64,000 nucleotides of DNA from positions 682,001 through 746,000 of the forward strand of contig NZ_CAWLFA010000001.1 in assembly GCF_963860125.1 (NCBI RefSeq), written 5' to 3'. Under the pieces are notes generated by a model, which searched no databases, had not been told where the DNA came from, and saw only the letters and a program-made list of their open reading frames with translations. The DNA comes from Picosynechococcus sp. PCC 7002 (lineage in GTDB: Bacteria; Cyanobacteriota; Cyanobacteriia; Cyanobacteriales; MRBY01). Shown here piece after piece: positions 63,642 to 64,000 of this stretch. How positions within the stretch are numbered: the stretch's first letter is position 1; every line of letters begins with the position of its first letter. The position numbers and the translations under genes were made by a program.

Positions 63642-64000
63642 TTACCCGTGGCAGAGGGAACGGTGGTTTTCGAGCCAGGTAATCCCCTGCTGGATCGTGG
63701 TTGGACCCACGGCGGCGAGGTTATGGTGGTCGGCCCCAGGCACAGCTTGAAATTGCTTGGGTTCATTGGCGATCGCCCACAGTTGCGCCCCCATGGTACT
63801 GGGGACTGTTTTATCCAGTTCCCCGTGGCAAAGAAAAATAGGAAGCTGGAGTTGGGTAATTTTAGCTGCTGAATTAAACCGCTGGTGTAAAAGGAAAGCG
63901 ACGGGAAAAATTCGATAGAGGGGTTTGGTGGTAGACATGGCGAACATTGAGGTGAAGGTACCCTCTAGAAATAATCCACCCACCGGGTACCGCTGGGCCA
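63642..64000 (-). CDS. Alpha/beta hydrolase, partial (cut by right window edge)
   Basis: The C-terminal 118 residues of a serine-hydrolase-fold protein; the frame is open to base 64000, so the N-terminal part lies outside. The visible segment starts AQRYPVGGLFLEGTFTSM, includes the acid strand LPIFLCHGELDKTVPSTMGA and the catalytic histidine in VPGADHHNLAAVG. This pattern matches the Bem46/serine-aminopeptidase-like hydrolases. The nucleophile serine should be in the missing part. It is followed by the PhnC-like gene after nine bases. Internal starts near 63983 are not real starts. Confidence 0.85.
   Translation of the reverse strand, partial: AQRYPVGGLFLEGTFTSMFAMSTTKPLYRIFPVAFLLHQRFNSAAKITQLQLPIFLCHGELDKTVPSTMGAQLWAIANEPKQFQAVPGADHHNLAAVGPTTIQQGITWLENHRSLCHG

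Noticed and set aside
1..64000. tRNA, rRNA, tmRNA or known riboswitch
   Set aside because: No cloverleaf, T-loop GGTTCGAATCC-type segment or conserved riboswitch core was noticed in any gap; small RNAs without such marks could be missed.
1..64000. Insertion sequences or prophage
   Set aside because: No transposase, integrase or phage structural motif was found among the frames, and no terminal inverted repeats flank a gene group.

Overview
The window is chromosomal DNA from a unicellular cyanobacterium, most likely a marine or euryhaline Synechococcus of the PCC 7002 (Picosynechococcus) type. The evidence is a photosystem I gene (psaD), the aerobic chlorophyll cyclase gene (acsF), both late tocopherol genes (homogentisate phytyltransferase and tocopherol cyclase), a grpE-dnaK-dnaJ cluster, an IctB-type protein, a cyanobacteriochrome-like kinase, NtcA-type promoters and very frequent GCGATCGC (HIP1) palindromes. 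The genus assignment is inference; no rRNA or tRNA gene is visible.

Layout. 1-4300: an AT-rich partial gene cut by the window edge, ilvD with its terminator, a cyanobacterial protein of unknown function and hspA. 4660-8600: pdhB-secD-secF and a small membrane protein. 8800-10640: a GAF-LuxR regulator and a two-gene module of a small acidic protein plus an HNH nuclease. 10790-17535: a complete Nit1C cluster (nitBCDEFG with divergent nitH) and a lipoprotein gene that follows nitG directly. 17559-30000: mostly housekeeping genes (tocopherol cyclase, pdxA, msrB, argF, acyl-ACP/acyl-CoA synthetase, ylqD, tyrA, pcm, a MOSC protein, trpE, psaD). 30240-38330: a putative esterase with an altered nucleophile site, rimB-rimK, an ABC-2 permease with a DUF4330 protein, a hybrid histidine kinase with a bilin-type GAF domain, and an IctB-like protein. 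38376-43780: grpE-dnaK-dnaJ-tusA-rsgA, the last three joined by ATGA overlaps. 44189-49307: pilB-pilT-pilC and a 185-residue partner of unknown function. 49304-64000: a glycosyltransferase-like protein, a MidA-like methyltransferase, homogentisate phytyltransferase, a hydrolase, a DrrA-type ATPase, an inositol-phosphatase family enzyme, acsF, typA, a small PH-like membrane protein, glcE, and an ABC exporter / PhnC-like ATPase / hydrolase group that runs off the right edge.

The most interesting system is the Nit1C cluster. Its two divergent transcription units each carry an NtcA-activated promoter with the same geometry: a GTA(or GTC)-N8-TAC box, 22 bases, then TACAGT. This predicts joint induction under nitrogen starvation. 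The cluster combines a nitrilase, a radical-SAM protein with an unusual CX9CX2C cysteine pattern, a GNAT acyltransferase, an AIR-synthase-like ATPase, a flavin monooxygenase and two small proteins of unknown role. That set looks like a biosynthetic or nitrogen-salvage pathway with an undefined product. Other points worth attention are a possible RNA thermometer before hspA, the HNH/small-protein pair, a 27-bp repeat found downstream of both msrB and acsF, and a 71-bp antisense overlap between tocopherol cyclase and pdxA.

Protein functions were assigned by reading motifs and recalling families. No database search was run.
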